Part shown: in pieces, positions 7,109 to 16,305 of the stretch
Layout: each line of letters begins with the position of its first letter
Numbering within the stretch: position 1 is the first letter of the stretch
From: CAZGKX01 sp964525945
GTDB lineage: Bacteria > Pseudomonadota > Gammaproteobacteria > Legionellales > Legionellaceae
Assembly (NCBI GenBank): GCA_964525945.1
Contig: CAZGKX010000030.1
Span: 1-29,820, forward strand
DNA: 29,820 nt
Direction of reading: 5' to 3'
The notes under the pieces: model-generated
Database searches by the model: none
Told to the model about the DNA's origin: nothing
Seen by the model: the letters and a program-made list of their open reading frames with translations, nothing else
Position numbers and translations under genes: made by a program

Positions 7109-8962
7109 TTAGGTATCGTGTGTTGCTCCTGATGGGGTAGATCGAAATACCGATGAAGAGCTTTGCGTAGTGTCTTCCACAGCCGCCACGGTACTTATAG
7201 TGAACAATTGATGACGGTTAGCCTTTTTTGTGTTTTTATTTTCAATGTTTGCATTACTTTCTATGGCGGTAGAATCTATTGTTGAAATATCGTCCAGAAT
7301 CACTGTTTTCTTGTTTCCATGGCGAAACTTTAACAATTCTTGAAAAGCAATTCTATAATCGGGTGAGTCTGTTTTATTCATCAATTGCCGGTAAGCAAGT
7401 ATGTTTTCTATACTATAAGTATCCAAGATTTTCTGTGTAGTTTGAGGGAAATCTTCGGCATTCTTAAAAATGACGTCGACGACATCTTTTATCGAGCGGT
7501 GCCTGCTTTCCATCTTTCCTATCAATTTGCAATGAATGCGTGCGAGCGGCTGGTGTTCTGGCGCATTGGGATTTAGATGATTTTGGGTAATGTAGGACTT
7601 GAAGTCTTCTTCGTAGTACTCCTTCCAAAATTGCCTAAAAGAAAACCAAAAATTATCACTTGTTTCTAAAATAGCGCGCATCAATTCCATAAGGGAGGCT
7701 TTTCCCCCAGGATTGCTGTACATCCACCCATTTGTTAAAGAGGGGGATGTTTGGGACGGGCGGATCAACGCTTCGATTAAGTAATAGATTTCTACGGTGC
7801 GTTGCAGCTGAAGTTTAATTTGTAATGCATAATGGTTCGCTTTTTTCTTGCCGTCAGAGTACTTTTCATTTGGTAATTGGGCAAATTTTCGATGCCCCCA
7901 ATTCGGTTTTGTTTTGATGAAACTGCCATCAGGGTGCAATTCATCTTCTAAATGATGAGTAAAATCATGAATGGTGAGGTTGTTGGAAGGAGGGAAGAAC
8001 GAGGAAGTCAATCTTAATGTTGTGACTGTTTTATACAACCACTCACCAAATACAGTGTTGCGCGCAGCGATTTCTGCTTTATCATATGCAAATGGCTTGA
8101 TAAATGTAGCTAGGCCTAACCTTCTTTTTTCTCCGACCTCTTCGCCCGATAAATCGTCGAAGACGCTCGGTTCTTCATTAATCAATAAATAAGTGATATC
8201 AAGCACCCGGGAAGACAGACCAAGCAAGTGATTTTCAAGTTGAGTTAATAATCCATTAAGCGTGAGGGCTCCTTGAAATTCTCGTAATGAAACATGGTAA
8301 TCTTCTATTCTTGTAATTTGCCATTTCAATGTTTCATAAAAATTATTTTGACTGCAATTATCGGGGTCGAAAATAATACTTTGTTTAATGTCTTTGCAAT
8401 AATTAATGATTTTTTGATATTCAAATGCGGCGTGTTCATGCTTTGGTGGCAGTGTCGGTGCTTTTGTCAAAAACCAATCGACAAGGTCGTTAAAAAACAT
8501 GACTTCCACACCATCAGTTCGAACGTGTTCATTGTCTGTACGCTTGCTTAAGGACAAAAATAATTCGCCAATGTCGGCTAATATGATTTCGTGGATGTTG
8601 TTTTCATAATTACAAGCTTGGCCGAGGGTGCTCGCCTCCACCATTAAACGTTGTCCTTGGATTTCTAAATCCAATTCTGACGTTGGTTTGTTGTCTTTGA
8701 GTATCCAATAATCAGGGATATCCGTACTAGAAAAATATTTTTGTCTGATTTTTAAAATATTTTGATGACGCACTAAATCGGTTGAGGTAAAAACTGCGAC
8801 TGTGTTGAGGTCATGGTGGATTTTGCGAGTTAGAGGATAGGGGCTTACGGCAAGCCAAGCTTCGGTAATTGGTTCTCCAATTCTACCCAATGAATTGCTG
8901 CTCCTATCTGTTTCAAGGGATGTATTTTTAGTTCTTGATTGAGCTGGCATGCGAGGAATCAT
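7109..8962 (-). CDS. Large orphan protein, 617 aa
   Basis: I do not recognise the family. The start is supported by GGAG seven bases upstream of 8962. The product is soluble and largely helical, with no signal peptide or transmembrane segment. The N-terminus is rich in S, T, R and N. Residues 75-110 contain a short SELDLEIQGQRLMVEAS stretch that could be a beta-hairpin with acidic residues, as in some nuclease folds. The last 70 residues are low complexity and rich in S, T and N (IDSTAIESNANIENKN, TTQSSSSVFRSTPSG). Length, lack of known domains and a polar flexible C-terminus are compatible with a type IV secretion effector in a Legionellales genome. They are also compatible with a mobile-element cargo gene of other role. 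Confidence 0.65.
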   Translation of the reverse strand: MIPRMPAQSRTKNTSLETDRSSNSLGRIGEPITEAWLAVSPYPLTRKIHHDLNTVAVFTSTDLVRHQNILKIRQKYFSSTDIPDYWILKDNKPTSELDLEIQGQRLMVEASTLGQACNYENNIHEIILADIGELFLSLSKRTDNEHVRTDGVEVMFFNDLVDWFLTKAPTLPPKHEHAAFEYQKIINYCKDIKQSIIFDPDNCSQNNFYETLKWQITRIEDYHVSLREFQGALTLNGLLTQLENHLLGLSSRVLDITYLLINEEPSVFDDLSGEEVGEKRRLGLATFIKPFAYDKAEIAARNTVFGEWLYKTVTTLRLTSSFFPPSNNLTIHDFTHHLEDELHPDGSFIKTKPNWGHRKFAQLPNEKYSDGKKKANHYALQIKLQLQRTVEIYYLIEALIRPSQTSPSLTNGWMYSNPGGKASLMELMRAILETSDNFWFSFRQFWKEYYEEDFKSYITQNHLNPNAPEHQPLARIHCKLIGKMESRHRSIKDVVDVIFKNAEDFPQTTQKILDTYSIENILAYRQLMNKTDSPDYRIAFQELLKFRHGNKKTVILDDISTIDSTAIESNANIENKNTKKANRHQLFTISTVAAVEDTTQSSSSVFRSTPSGATHDT

Positions 8963-9028
8963 TGTTTTACTCCATAAAGGTATTGTTCATGCCGCGAATT
9001 ATAACCAGATAATGCGCGTTATTCTATG

Positions 9029-9367
9029 TCATGCAGTATAAAATACAACCAATATGGTGTCGTTAAGAAAATCGATGGAAGTTTTGTAAGATATTTCTTG
9101 GGGACGAGATTGTAACCAAGAATCGTCGAAAACGGGTGCAACCACTGCCGTGCCCGAACAGTTACTCTTTAACACACGGGCTTTGCCGCGATACATTTGA
9201 TTGCAAGTGGGGTATCCATTCTCAGGTATATGCGTTTTGAGGGATGCATCATCTTTCGCTGCATGTTCAAAATTGGGATTTGGGTAATTTCGAAATTGAA
9301 ATCCAGGCACGGGTTCTCGTGCGCTCATTTTGTTATAGTACAAGGTTCGAAATGTTTTCGATCCCAT
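9029..9367 (-). CDS. Unrecognised protein, possibly 5'-truncated, 112 aa or longer
   Basis: The translation is protein-like throughout: REPVPGFQFRNYPNPNFEHAA, GYPTCNQMYRGKARVLKSNCSGTA and FDDSWLQSRPQE. I cannot assign a family. The first ATG in frame is at 9367, with no good ribosome binding site. The frame stays open upstream to 9511, with coherent sequence (CFLEARSSYLNEARSET, ENILKRHGGEDDLNG) but no ATG, GTG or TTG. The natural gene was probably longer, and its 5' end may have been lost where the AlpA-like gene begins. It overlaps the plus-strand frame of that gene. The 3' end, FLNDTILVVFYTA, looks like an abrupt or truncated terminus. Gene remnant is as likely as working gene. Confidence 0.45.
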   Translation of the reverse strand: MGSKTFRTLYYNKMSAREPVPGFQFRNYPNPNFEHAAKDDASLKTHIPENGYPTCNQMYRGKARVLKSNCSGTAVVAPVFDDSWLQSRPQEISYKTSIDFLNDTILVVFYTA

Positions 9368-9678
9368 CCCATTTAAGTCATCTTCCCCACCGTGGCGTTT
9401 TAAAATATTTTCGATTTGTTTGTTTTCAGTCTCAGAGCGCGCCTCATTTAAATAAGAACTACGAGCCTCTAAAAAACATTGATTATGGAAACGTAAAGCT
9501 TGTTGGCGTATTTATCACTGATTTAGAAAAAATAATTGGTAGAAACCGCTTAACATTACGGCGTTGGTGGTTAGAAGATAAATTTCCAAAACCTGTTAAA
9601 TTAAATGGAACCACCCTCGCTTGGCATGCTAAATCTATCCATGATTGGATAAACCAAAACATTGCAGCAAAAGGATAG
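9352..9678 (+). CDS. AlpA-like DNA-binding protein
   Basis: The last 55 residues match the AlpA/excisionase helix-turn-helix pattern: a helix (FITDLEKIIGRNRLTLRRWW), then FPKPVKLNGTTLAWH, then a helix ending IHDWINQN. Such proteins act as excisionases or transcription activators of prophages and integrative elements. The start is uncertain. ATG 9352 has AAGG six bases upstream and is used here, while ATG 9244 is also in frame. The first 50 residues from 9352 do not look conserved and overlap the minus-strand frame. The conserved part begins only near 9480, where no standard start codon exists. The gene may therefore be a fusion across a junction, or it may start at ATT 9479. The nearby tyrosine integrases fit a mobile-element regulator. 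Confidence 0.6.
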   Translation: MFSIPSHLSHLPHRGVLKYFRFVCFQSQSAPHLNKNYEPLKNIDYGNVKLVGVFITDLEKIIGRNRLTLRRWWLEDKFPKPVKLNGTTLAWHAKSIHDWINQNIAAKG

Positions 9679-9736
9679 ATTCAATTTCCGAACAACACTC
9701 TTCATTGTAACTTGGTAATATTGATTGATTATTTAT

Positions 9737-12700
9737 TTAAGAATTGACCAACTGACAGAATAGATTGATCTGAGATAATTGCTCAATATTATTAGGTGAA
9801 ACCTCAAGTAGCGCGGGACTATAAACCACAACAACCAGGCTTTGAGCCCGCGATATAGCGACATTCAGGCGATTTTTATCAAATAAAAAACTTAATCCTC
9901 GTGGAGATTCAGTAGCATTGCTTGCGCACATGCTTAAGAAAACAACGGGGGCTTCTTGGCCTTGGAATTTATCCACACTGCCTACTTTGGCATTTGTTGG
10001 TAATGCGGCTTTTAGTTTATTAACTTGATGATTGTATGGGGCAACAAAAAGCATGTCGTCCCAAGTTATCGGTCTCTCAACGCCATTTTTGGGGATAAAT
10101 ACACGACCCAATAATTGATGGGCTAATAGCACGATTTGTTCCACTTCTTCATCACTTGCTTGGGTATTGCCTTCATGATCGACAGGTACTGTAATAATAC
10201 CTGCTTCTTTGCTTAAAGGACCTTGGTAATTGGGAGGTACTTTTATGCATTGCCGATCATTTTCAAGAGCGGCTTCTAATTTTCCTTCGTAAACTGCATT
10301 GCTGATGAATTGATTGACTGCAGAATGCATTCGATACGTTGTACCCAGAAAAATGCCCATGTTTTCGGGAATGGTGGGTGTGGTGTGTAACAAATAGTCT
10401 AAAATGGATAAACCACTTTCTTCAGGGTGACTGCCTTGGGAGGGCTGGCCTAATTGCATTTGGTCGCCTAGCAAAATAATGTTTTTGGTGGATTGGCTGA
10501 TGGCAATTAAATTGGCGAGGCTGACCTGGCCTGCTTCATCAATAAAAAGATAATCAAAAGTGTCAGCCAAATCCTCTCTTGCAAAACCCCAAGCGGTTGT
10601 ACCAATGACGCAAGCGGGCTGCAGAATGCTCACAATGGATTTATTCTCTATGATATCGACGCCCAGCTCATTCAATTTCGTATCAGTGTCAGAGGTGCAG
10701 GCGAAATAAGCACCAATGCCTTCTTTTTGGCAATATTCAGCGGTGCTTATCAATAGGTTATTAATCGCCTTGTGGCTATTGGAGCAAATGCCAATTTTTT
10801 TGCCGAGCTTCAGCAATTCAGCGATAACATGTTTGCCCGTGTACGTTTTGCCAGCACCTGGTGGTCCTTGGATGGTTAAATAACTGTTATCCAAATAGAT
10901 GACGGCATTTATGATTTGTTGAAGGCGAAGTTGTGGGTAATGGCTTGGTGCAATGGGTAGGCCTTTTTGATGGCCATTTATTCTCGGTATGGATTTTCTT
11001 AAGAAATCCAATAGGGCGCAATCATCTAATAGTCCTTGCTCAAACGCTTCAACTTGTCGGGTGATGGCTTCTGGGATGGGGCTTGGGGAAATGTATTCAT
11101 CCGGTATGAGATGGATGGTTTCTTGCAATTCATCTTTCATCTGCAAGACGATATAGCCTTCATCAATGCGACTGTCTTCTTCGATATGCGTGACTTTTAT
11201 GTTTTTACCGTCAGTGGTCTCTTTTCCATGGACGTAATAATTTTTATTGGCGTTTTTGAATTCCTGGTTGATATCGAAAGCATATTCATAAGCTAAATGA
11301 CGTGCTTTAGGAGTAGGTTTATGACCAGGTTTGGTGGTTCGATGGCAATAAGCCAAACAATCGATGTCATCGAGTAGTTCATCACCGGTTAGGCTCAGTC
11401 TGTCAAACAACCGCCAAAATACAGGCTTTAACTCACGACGATGGAATTCAAGGGACCATGCCAATAGGGTGGTTACTCTCGCTTCTTGCGGTTCTAATGC
11501 ATGCAGCGCGCTGGCTTTTATAAGTAATCGATCGCACAATCGCACACGTTCGTCGATTGCATTTTTAAGTTCTGGCTCTACGCGTTCTGTTTTTCCAAGG
11601 TATGGAATATTCATCTCGCTTTGCCGCAGTCGTAACCACTCAACCAATTCTTGCGTGGAGTTGCAATCGTCGATGTTGTACTCACGAATGTCATTGAGTA
11701 TCTTTGAGGTTTGCCACGTATCGCCATCTGGACTTTCTCGCCAGCTCTCATATACCACAACGGAATCCCCGCCACTGGCCACTTCGGTGGCGCGTTTTGG
11801 TCGATAAAGGTGTTCTACATTTTTAATGGAATAGCGCGGCTCACCCAATAACAGGCAGCCTTTGATGATTTTGTAGAGATCAACAAAAACCTCGTTGCGT
11901 AGCAGTTGGTCGACTTCATTTTCATAAATACCATGGCGTCCCATTAATTTACGGCAGGCGGTGATTTCATAACTCGCATAGTGATAAATATGCATCGATG
12001 GATCTTTTGTCCAGCGTGCATAAACCCATTCGATGAAATTTTTAAAAGCATCTTTTTCTTGTTCGTGGTCATGCGCCCAGAAATCTTTGTATTGGCGCAC
12101 TGAGTTTTCGTCAAAATACGTGACGCCCCAAAGGTATTCTAAACCTCCTTCTAAGAGTGGATCCCCTTCAATATCAAAAAAAACATCCAACCGAGAGGGC
12201 GGTGGAAGTAAGGCAAGGCCATATTTTTTACCGGCTTCATGAGGGAGTATTTGATAGTGAGGGCTTTCAAGGGTCGTACTTTCTTTTTGTATTTTCGCCT
12301 GCGCTTTGAGCTTTTCGAGTGAATTTATTCCTTTCNNNNNNNNNNNNNNNNNNNNNNNNNNNNNNNNNNNNNNNNNNNNNNNNNNNNNNNNNNNNNNNNN
12401 NNNNNNNNNNGGCTTGCATGGTAAAAATGCCAGCTTTCTGCAGTTTTTTAATTTGGCTTTTGGTGATGGTGGCGACTTGGCACAGGTGATCGGATTTTTG
12501 AAACAGTTCTTTTGCGTATTCGCTCCATCTGCCCCAATTGTTTGATTCGCCGGGATCGGGTGTTTCATCTTTTTTGAATTGCTGATGGGTTTGTAAAAAC
12601 CTGTTTTTTAAGTGGAGGTAATAATAAAAATAATCTTCAGTGCGGAAGCGTTTTTGCTCGCCGTTGCCATGCACGATGACCATTTCAGTTGGTTTACAAC

Positions 12701-13163
12701 CTTGAATGTGCCCAAGCATTTCTACATAACAACATAACTGGATAAGAAAGTTTGGTTTGGTTGTGGAGGCAAGCTTGGTCTCCCAAACTTCATAATGAAA
12801 ATTTCCTAATAAACTTTCACCATTTACTTTGACTAGAAAGTCAGAACGGCCTTTAAAAGGTGGAGATGCTAATGGTGCTTGGTAAATTATATCAACGCCA
12901 GATTTCATGGCAGAGAGTGTGGCGTTTACTGAATCGGATACAGCTATTGATAATCCTTTTTCTTGAAAGAGCGCCAAGGTTGCAAGTTCGTGAACATTCC
13001 CTTTATTTTGCAGCAGGGTCATCATGGCATCTTTTTTATCTGGGGTGGGCATAGCGTTTGGATGAGCGAGAGACAAGTGTTCCATCCAGGATGCAAAAGG
13101 GCTATGCATGTAAAGCGTTAAATCAGAAGGAGAAAATACCAATTGGTCAGACTCGAGATACAT
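9737..13163 (-). CDS. TM0106-type RecB-like nuclease / RNase H-like / SF1 helicase fusion, split by assembly gap
   Basis: One large gene of roughly 1,140 residues, read in two frames on either side of the N run at 12336-12410. The N-terminal part is a PD-(D/E)xK RecB/Cas4-like nuclease with D108 in GRSDFL, E128xK130 in WETK and Q142xxxY146 in QLCCY. After the gap, an RNase H-like (YprB-type) exonuclease domain has FFDIEGDP, HYASYEI, YSIKNVEHLY and EYNIDDCNST. The C-terminal half is an SF1 Upf1/DNA2-type helicase with Walker A GPPGAGKT (10844-10867), Walker B FIDEAG, LLGDQMQLGQP, TYRMH, VDKFQGQE and NVAISRAQ. The arrangement fits the TM0106 RecB-like nuclease family. Its role is not firmly known; DNA repair or processing of foreign DNA is plausible. 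It lies between accessory DNA and tRNA-Thr. The frame shift at the gap reflects a wrong N count, not necessarily a mutation. Confidence 0.85.
12336..12410. other. Assembly gap (75 N)
   Basis: Run of N inside the nuclease-helicase gene. The coding frame before and after the gap differs, so the true length is not 75 bases, or a mutation lies within it. Confidence 0.99.
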
Positions 13164-13266
13164 AGCAATCCATTGTTATGAAGATTTCTTTGACAAGTAA
13201 TTATGGACTGATTTTTTAATATCGTAAAAGAGATTAAAGTTTTTTAAAGATGTTGAGTTATAAATT

Positions 13267-13288
13267 AAGTGTACCCCAAAGTGTACCC
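13267..13288. repeat. Tandem GTGTACCC repeat, possible integration-site arm
   Basis: AAGTGTACCC occurs at 13267-13276 and again at 13279-13288, with a 12-base period. It lies about 45 bases beyond the 3' end of tRNA-Thr. Short GTGTACC repeats of this kind often flank tRNA-type integration sites of phage and island integrases. No integrase gene is adjacent, so this may be a leftover att arm. Confidence 0.4.
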
Positions 13289-13334
13289 AGAAATTTATTT
13301 TCGAAATTTGTTTTTTAAGAATCCAAGCCAGTAC

Positions 13335-13410
13335 TGGTGCCGTTGTGCGGAATCGAACCGCAGACCTATTGATTACGAATCAATTGCTCTACCAACTGAG
13401 CTACAACGGC
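13335..13410 (-). tRNA. tRNA-Thr (anticodon CGT)
   Basis: The minus strand folds as a full cloverleaf. The acceptor is GCCGTTG/CAACGGC, the D arm GCTC...GAGC, and the anticodon stem ATTGA/TCAAT with loop TTCGTAA, giving anticodon CGT, which reads ACG. The T arm is TGCGG-TTCGATT-CCGCA. The discriminator A is followed by an encoded CCA at 13335-13337. All invariant positions checked are present. Confidence 0.95.
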
Positions 13411-13558
13411 CCACCTGTAAAATTATATCGATAACACTTTAGGCTGTCGATGGCACTTTGATGGGAAAGATCAAATTTTATTGAGTATTCTTAGGCATCA
13501 TACTTTAAATAAATATGGTATTTTATAACTTTTGATAACTTGGGAGGGGGAATAATCG

Positions 13559-14314
13559 ATGGGTTCAAGAAGTTATTTTTCCAGACGTCTAAAGGCTAAA
13601 GCCGGTCAGGGTATAATCACGGTATCTATGGAGTCGCCTTTTGTCTCTATACGTACTGATCGATTAGAATTTACATCTTTCAATCAACATGCGAAAGCCT
13701 ACTTAATAGAGCATTTCACTAAAATTCTCACTAATCCAGATAATGTAACTTATCTTCGGGAGGGGGGAGTATGGGAGGATGCACATATAGAAGCTGTCAT
13801 TGAGGAAGGTATCGATGGTTGGAATAACCGCCAGTTTCTTTGTGATTTTGCGGTGCATGAAATTGAAACCAAAAAATTTGTGGGTAGTTTAATCATTGAA
13901 AATGCCTCTTACAAATTTGAGGGCCATGCGCATGCGGCCGAAATTGGTTATTTTATAGATAACGAATTTGCATCCAATGGTTATGGCACTGAAATAGCCA
14001 TTGCAGGTAAAAAATACATCAAACATTTACGATTGGAATCTTTTCTTTCGTACAATGAAAATTGTGATAACAATTTAAAGACACTGAAAAATTTGAACGA
14101 AATTGTGGCAACAGTGCATCCCGCTAATATTGGTTCAAAAATAATCTTAGAACGGACCTTGAAAAAAAAGCAGGATGAGCAATTAACCATGTATGGTGGT
14201 AACCCACGTGTTTTATTTTTTAAATCATTAAAACCTGTTGAATTGGAACTGGCTTTGGTGCCGGTCAGCAGTCCTGAAATTAACGTACGCTCAAGCGGCT
14301 CAACTTGGAAATGA
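13559..14314 (+). CDS. GNAT-family N-acetyltransferase, RimJ/RimL-like, 251 aa
   Basis: Acetyltransferase fold: VSIRTDRLEFTSF at the start of the domain, FAVHEIETKKFVGSLII, AAEIGYFIDNEFASNGYGTEI (beta-4, beta-bulge and acetyl-CoA pyrophosphate loop) and VATVHPANIGSKIILERT. This is the order seen in RimJ/RimL-type enzymes, which acetylate protein N-termini, amino acids or small amines. The acetyl-CoA loop NGYGTE is close to the Q/RxxGxG/A motif, with Asn in the first place. The ATG at 13559 has a strong GGAGGGG eight bases upstream. A second ATG at 13628 (MESPFVSIRTDRLE) would remove 23 poorly conserved basic residues and matches the usual family start, but has no ribosome binding site. The substrate is unknown. 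Confidence 0.8.
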   Translation: MGSRSYFSRRLKAKAGQGIITVSMESPFVSIRTDRLEFTSFNQHAKAYLIEHFTKILTNPDNVTYLREGGVWEDAHIEAVIEEGIDGWNNRQFLCDFAVHEIETKKFVGSLIIENASYKFEGHAHAAEIGYFIDNEFASNGYGTEIAIAGKKYIKHLRLESFLSYNENCDNNLKTLKNLNEIVATVHPANIGSKIILERTLKKKQDEQLTMYGGNPRVLFFKSLKPVELELALVPVSSPEINVRSSGSTWK

Positions 14315-14330
14315 ACCATGGTTTTTTGTA

Positions 14331-15023
14331 ATGCAGATTGATATGGATGGGTTTTCAGTGACGTTGATCCGAAAATCCATCAAAAATCTTAATTTGCGGA
14401 TTAACGCAGATGGGGAGGTGAAACTCAGCGCCCCTAATAAATTTCCATTGCCGTTGATCCATGCGTTTTTGCAAGATAAAATGGATTGGATAAAAAGCAA
14501 CCAAGTTCGTTTGCGGTTGCAACAAATCAGCGCTCCTGAGGAATCGGTGGAAAAACTATATCCTTATTTGGGTGAGTTTTATCCGCTGGAGAAACACTTA
14601 TCCTCGGGGCGCTCCAAACTTGTTATAGTGGATAGATCATTGCTTTTTTGGGGAAAAAAAGAGATAACTGAAGAAGAGTTTCAGCGCGTATTGAACAGTT
14701 GGTATCGACAACAATTGAGCGCGATTTTGCCATCATTAATTAAAAAATGGGAAGAAATAATACAGGTTCAGGCGCATGAATACAGAATAAAAACCATGAA
14801 GACGCGCTGGGGAACTTGCAATCCCAAGGCGAAGCGTATTTGGCTCAATTTAAACTTGATTCAAAAACCGCTTGGCTGTCTAGAGTGTGTGTTGGTGCAT
14901 GAAATGACCCATCTTTTAGAGCCTAGCCATAATAAAAGGTTTTATGCATTAATGGGGCAATTTATGCCTGATTGGAAACATCATCAAAAACAACTTGAGC
15001 ATAAAATAACCTATTATAGCTGA
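14331..15023 (+). CDS. YgjP/SprT-like zinc metallopeptidase (DUF45), 230 aa
   Basis: The C-terminal motif VLVHEMTHLLEPSHNKRFYALM is the HExxH zinc site with the downstream H of the YgjP (DUF45, PF01863) family. KTRWGTCNPKAKRIWLNLNL just before it is also characteristic. The N-terminal half (VTLIRKSIKNLNLRI, LPLIHAFLQDKMDWI) matches the family. The usual length is 220-240 residues, so the ATG at 14331 is preferred. A longer frame from 14238 would overlap the acetyltransferase by 77 bases. The ribosome binding site is poor at all candidate starts, and an ATG at 14343 is also possible. It is probably co-transcribed with the flanking plus-strand genes. The cellular substrate is not established. 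Confidence 0.85.
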   Translation: MQIDMDGFSVTLIRKSIKNLNLRINADGEVKLSAPNKFPLPLIHAFLQDKMDWIKSNQVRLRLQQISAPEESVEKLYPYLGEFYPLEKHLSSGRSKLVIVDRSLLFWGKKEITEEEFQRVLNSWYRQQLSAILPSLIKKWEEIIQVQAHEYRIKTMKTRWGTCNPKAKRIWLNLNLIQKPLGCLECVLVHEMTHLLEPSHNKRFYALMGQFMPDWKHHQKQLEHKITYYS

Positions 15024-15037
15024 AAAAAGGAGCAGAC

Positions 15038-15352
15038 ATGATGTATCTTCTTTGCTTTACAGTACCTGAGACGCATCTTGATATGGTAAAACATGCTGTG
15101 TTTGAAACAGGGGCTGGAAAAGTGGAGCACTACGCGCAATGTGCGTGGCAAACTCAGGGGGAAGGTCAGTTTTTACCTTTAGAGGGAAGCAATGCTTTTA
15201 TTGGTGAAGTCGGAAAAGCACAAAAAGTTATGGAATACAAAGTTGAAATTGTCTGCTCTTCACACCAGATTAAGAGTGCGGTTGCGGCTTTAAAATTGGC
15301 CCATCCTTATGAAACGCCAGCCTACCAAGTTATTTTGTTGGAGGAGTTTTAA
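15038..15352 (+). CDS. NIF3-like PII-fold protein, 104 aa
   Basis: Stand-alone version of the PII/CutA-like insert domain of NIF3/YqfO proteins, annotated in gammaproteobacteria as NGG1p-interacting factor NIF3. Key features are the start (YLLCFTVPETHLDMVKHAVF), GAGKVEHYAQCAW, GSNAFIGEVG and the C-terminal AHPYETPAYQVI. GGAG lies upstream of the ATG at 15038, 14 bases after the stop of the metallopeptidase, so the genes are probably in one operon. A metal-binding or regulatory role is proposed for the fold, but the biochemical function is not known. Confidence 0.85.
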   Translation: MMYLLCFTVPETHLDMVKHAVFETGAGKVEHYAQCAWQTQGEGQFLPLEGSNAFIGEVGKAQKVMEYKVEIVCSSHQIKSAVAALKLAHPYETPAYQVILLEEF

Positions 15353-15444
15353 CCCGTAATTGTGATTGATTCCGATCAATTTTGACTGGTTTTTATCCTT
15401 ATGGTATTTATTTAACAAATAAGATAAGAATTGATGAGAAAAAA

Positions 15445-16305
15445 ATGGCTGTGGTAGTCAATATCATTGGTGCAGGTAATTTAGGAAAAACACTCGGCTT
15501 TTTATTGTCCCAAAGCGATGAAATCACCATAGGGGCCGTGTGCAATGCTTCGCTTGAACGTGCTGTTCAAGCGATTGATTTTATCGGCGCAGGCACTGCT
15601 GTAGCCACTCTTAATGAGCTACCCCCCGCTGATATTACCTTGATAACGACTCCGGACAGTTTGATTGAAAAAATATGCGAGCAGCTCAGTCAAACCACTC
15701 ATCTTCAAAGAAACAGCATTGCTGTTCATTGCAGTGGTTGTCTGACCTCTGACGTCATGCTGGCTCTTAAACACAAAGCGTGTAAGTTGGTCAGCGTGCA
15801 TCCCATGAGAAGTTTTGCCAATCCTTTGCTTAGCATACAAAATTATCAAGGAACTTATTGCGCACTGGAAGGTGATGACGAGGCGATTGTGGTTGTTGAT
15901 TCCATTTTTAAATCGATTGGATCCATCACGTATCCCATATGCAAAACAAAAAAAGCGTCTTACCATGCTGCCGCTGTTTTTTCATCCAACTATTTGGTGA
16001 CGCTTTCTCAGCAAGCTCTTTCTTGTTTAGAAGAAGCTGGTGTTGATAAAAAAATGGCCATGAAAGTGATCAGTACAATCATGAAAAGCACGGTGGGAAA
16101 TTTAGAAAACACCTTATCCCCACGTGATTCGTTGACAGGACCCATTCAGCGTGGTGATGTGTTGACGGTTCAAAAACACCTTGATGCATTGCAGGGTTCG
16201 AAACAGAAAGAATTGTATGCTTTGTTGGGGTTAGCTACTTTGCCGATTGCGCCTTTGGACAAGAGTGTGCTGCAACAGTTGGTGAGCCTATTCCGTGGCG
16301 TATAA
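15445..16305 (+). CDS. Rossmann-fold / DUF2520 protein, 286 aa
   Basis: The N-terminus is a Rossmann domain (VVNIIGAGNLGKTLGFLL, then ADITLITTPDSLIEKI), similar to ProC and F420-dependent NADP oxidoreductases. The DUF2520 C-terminal domain follows: HCSGCLTSDVM, VSVHPMRSFANP, KASYHAAAVFSSNYLVTL and LTGPIQRGDV. Family length is about 280-290 residues, which favours the ATG at 15445 over an in-frame ATG at 15382. It is a putative NAD(P)-dependent dehydrogenase with no assigned substrate. The stop codon lies inside the left arm of a long perfect inverted repeat, and the next gene is convergent. Confidence 0.85.
   Translation: MAVVVNIIGAGNLGKTLGFLLSQSDEITIGAVCNASLERAVQAIDFIGAGTAVATLNELPPADITLITTPDSLIEKICEQLSQTTHLQRNSIAVHCSGCLTSDVMLALKHKACKLVSVHPMRSFANPLLSIQNYQGTYCALEGDDEAIVVVDSIFKSIGSITYPICKTKKASYHAAAVFSSNYLVTLSQQALSCLEEAGVDKKMAMKVISTIMKSTVGNLENTLSPRDSLTGPIQRGDVLTVQKHLDALQGSKQKELYALLGLATLPIAPLDKSVLQQLVSLFRGV

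Noticed and set aside
11364..11807. Long plus-strand frame antisense to the helicase gene
   Set aside because: Serine- and arginine-rich shadow of a well-supported minus-strand gene with all its motifs intact.
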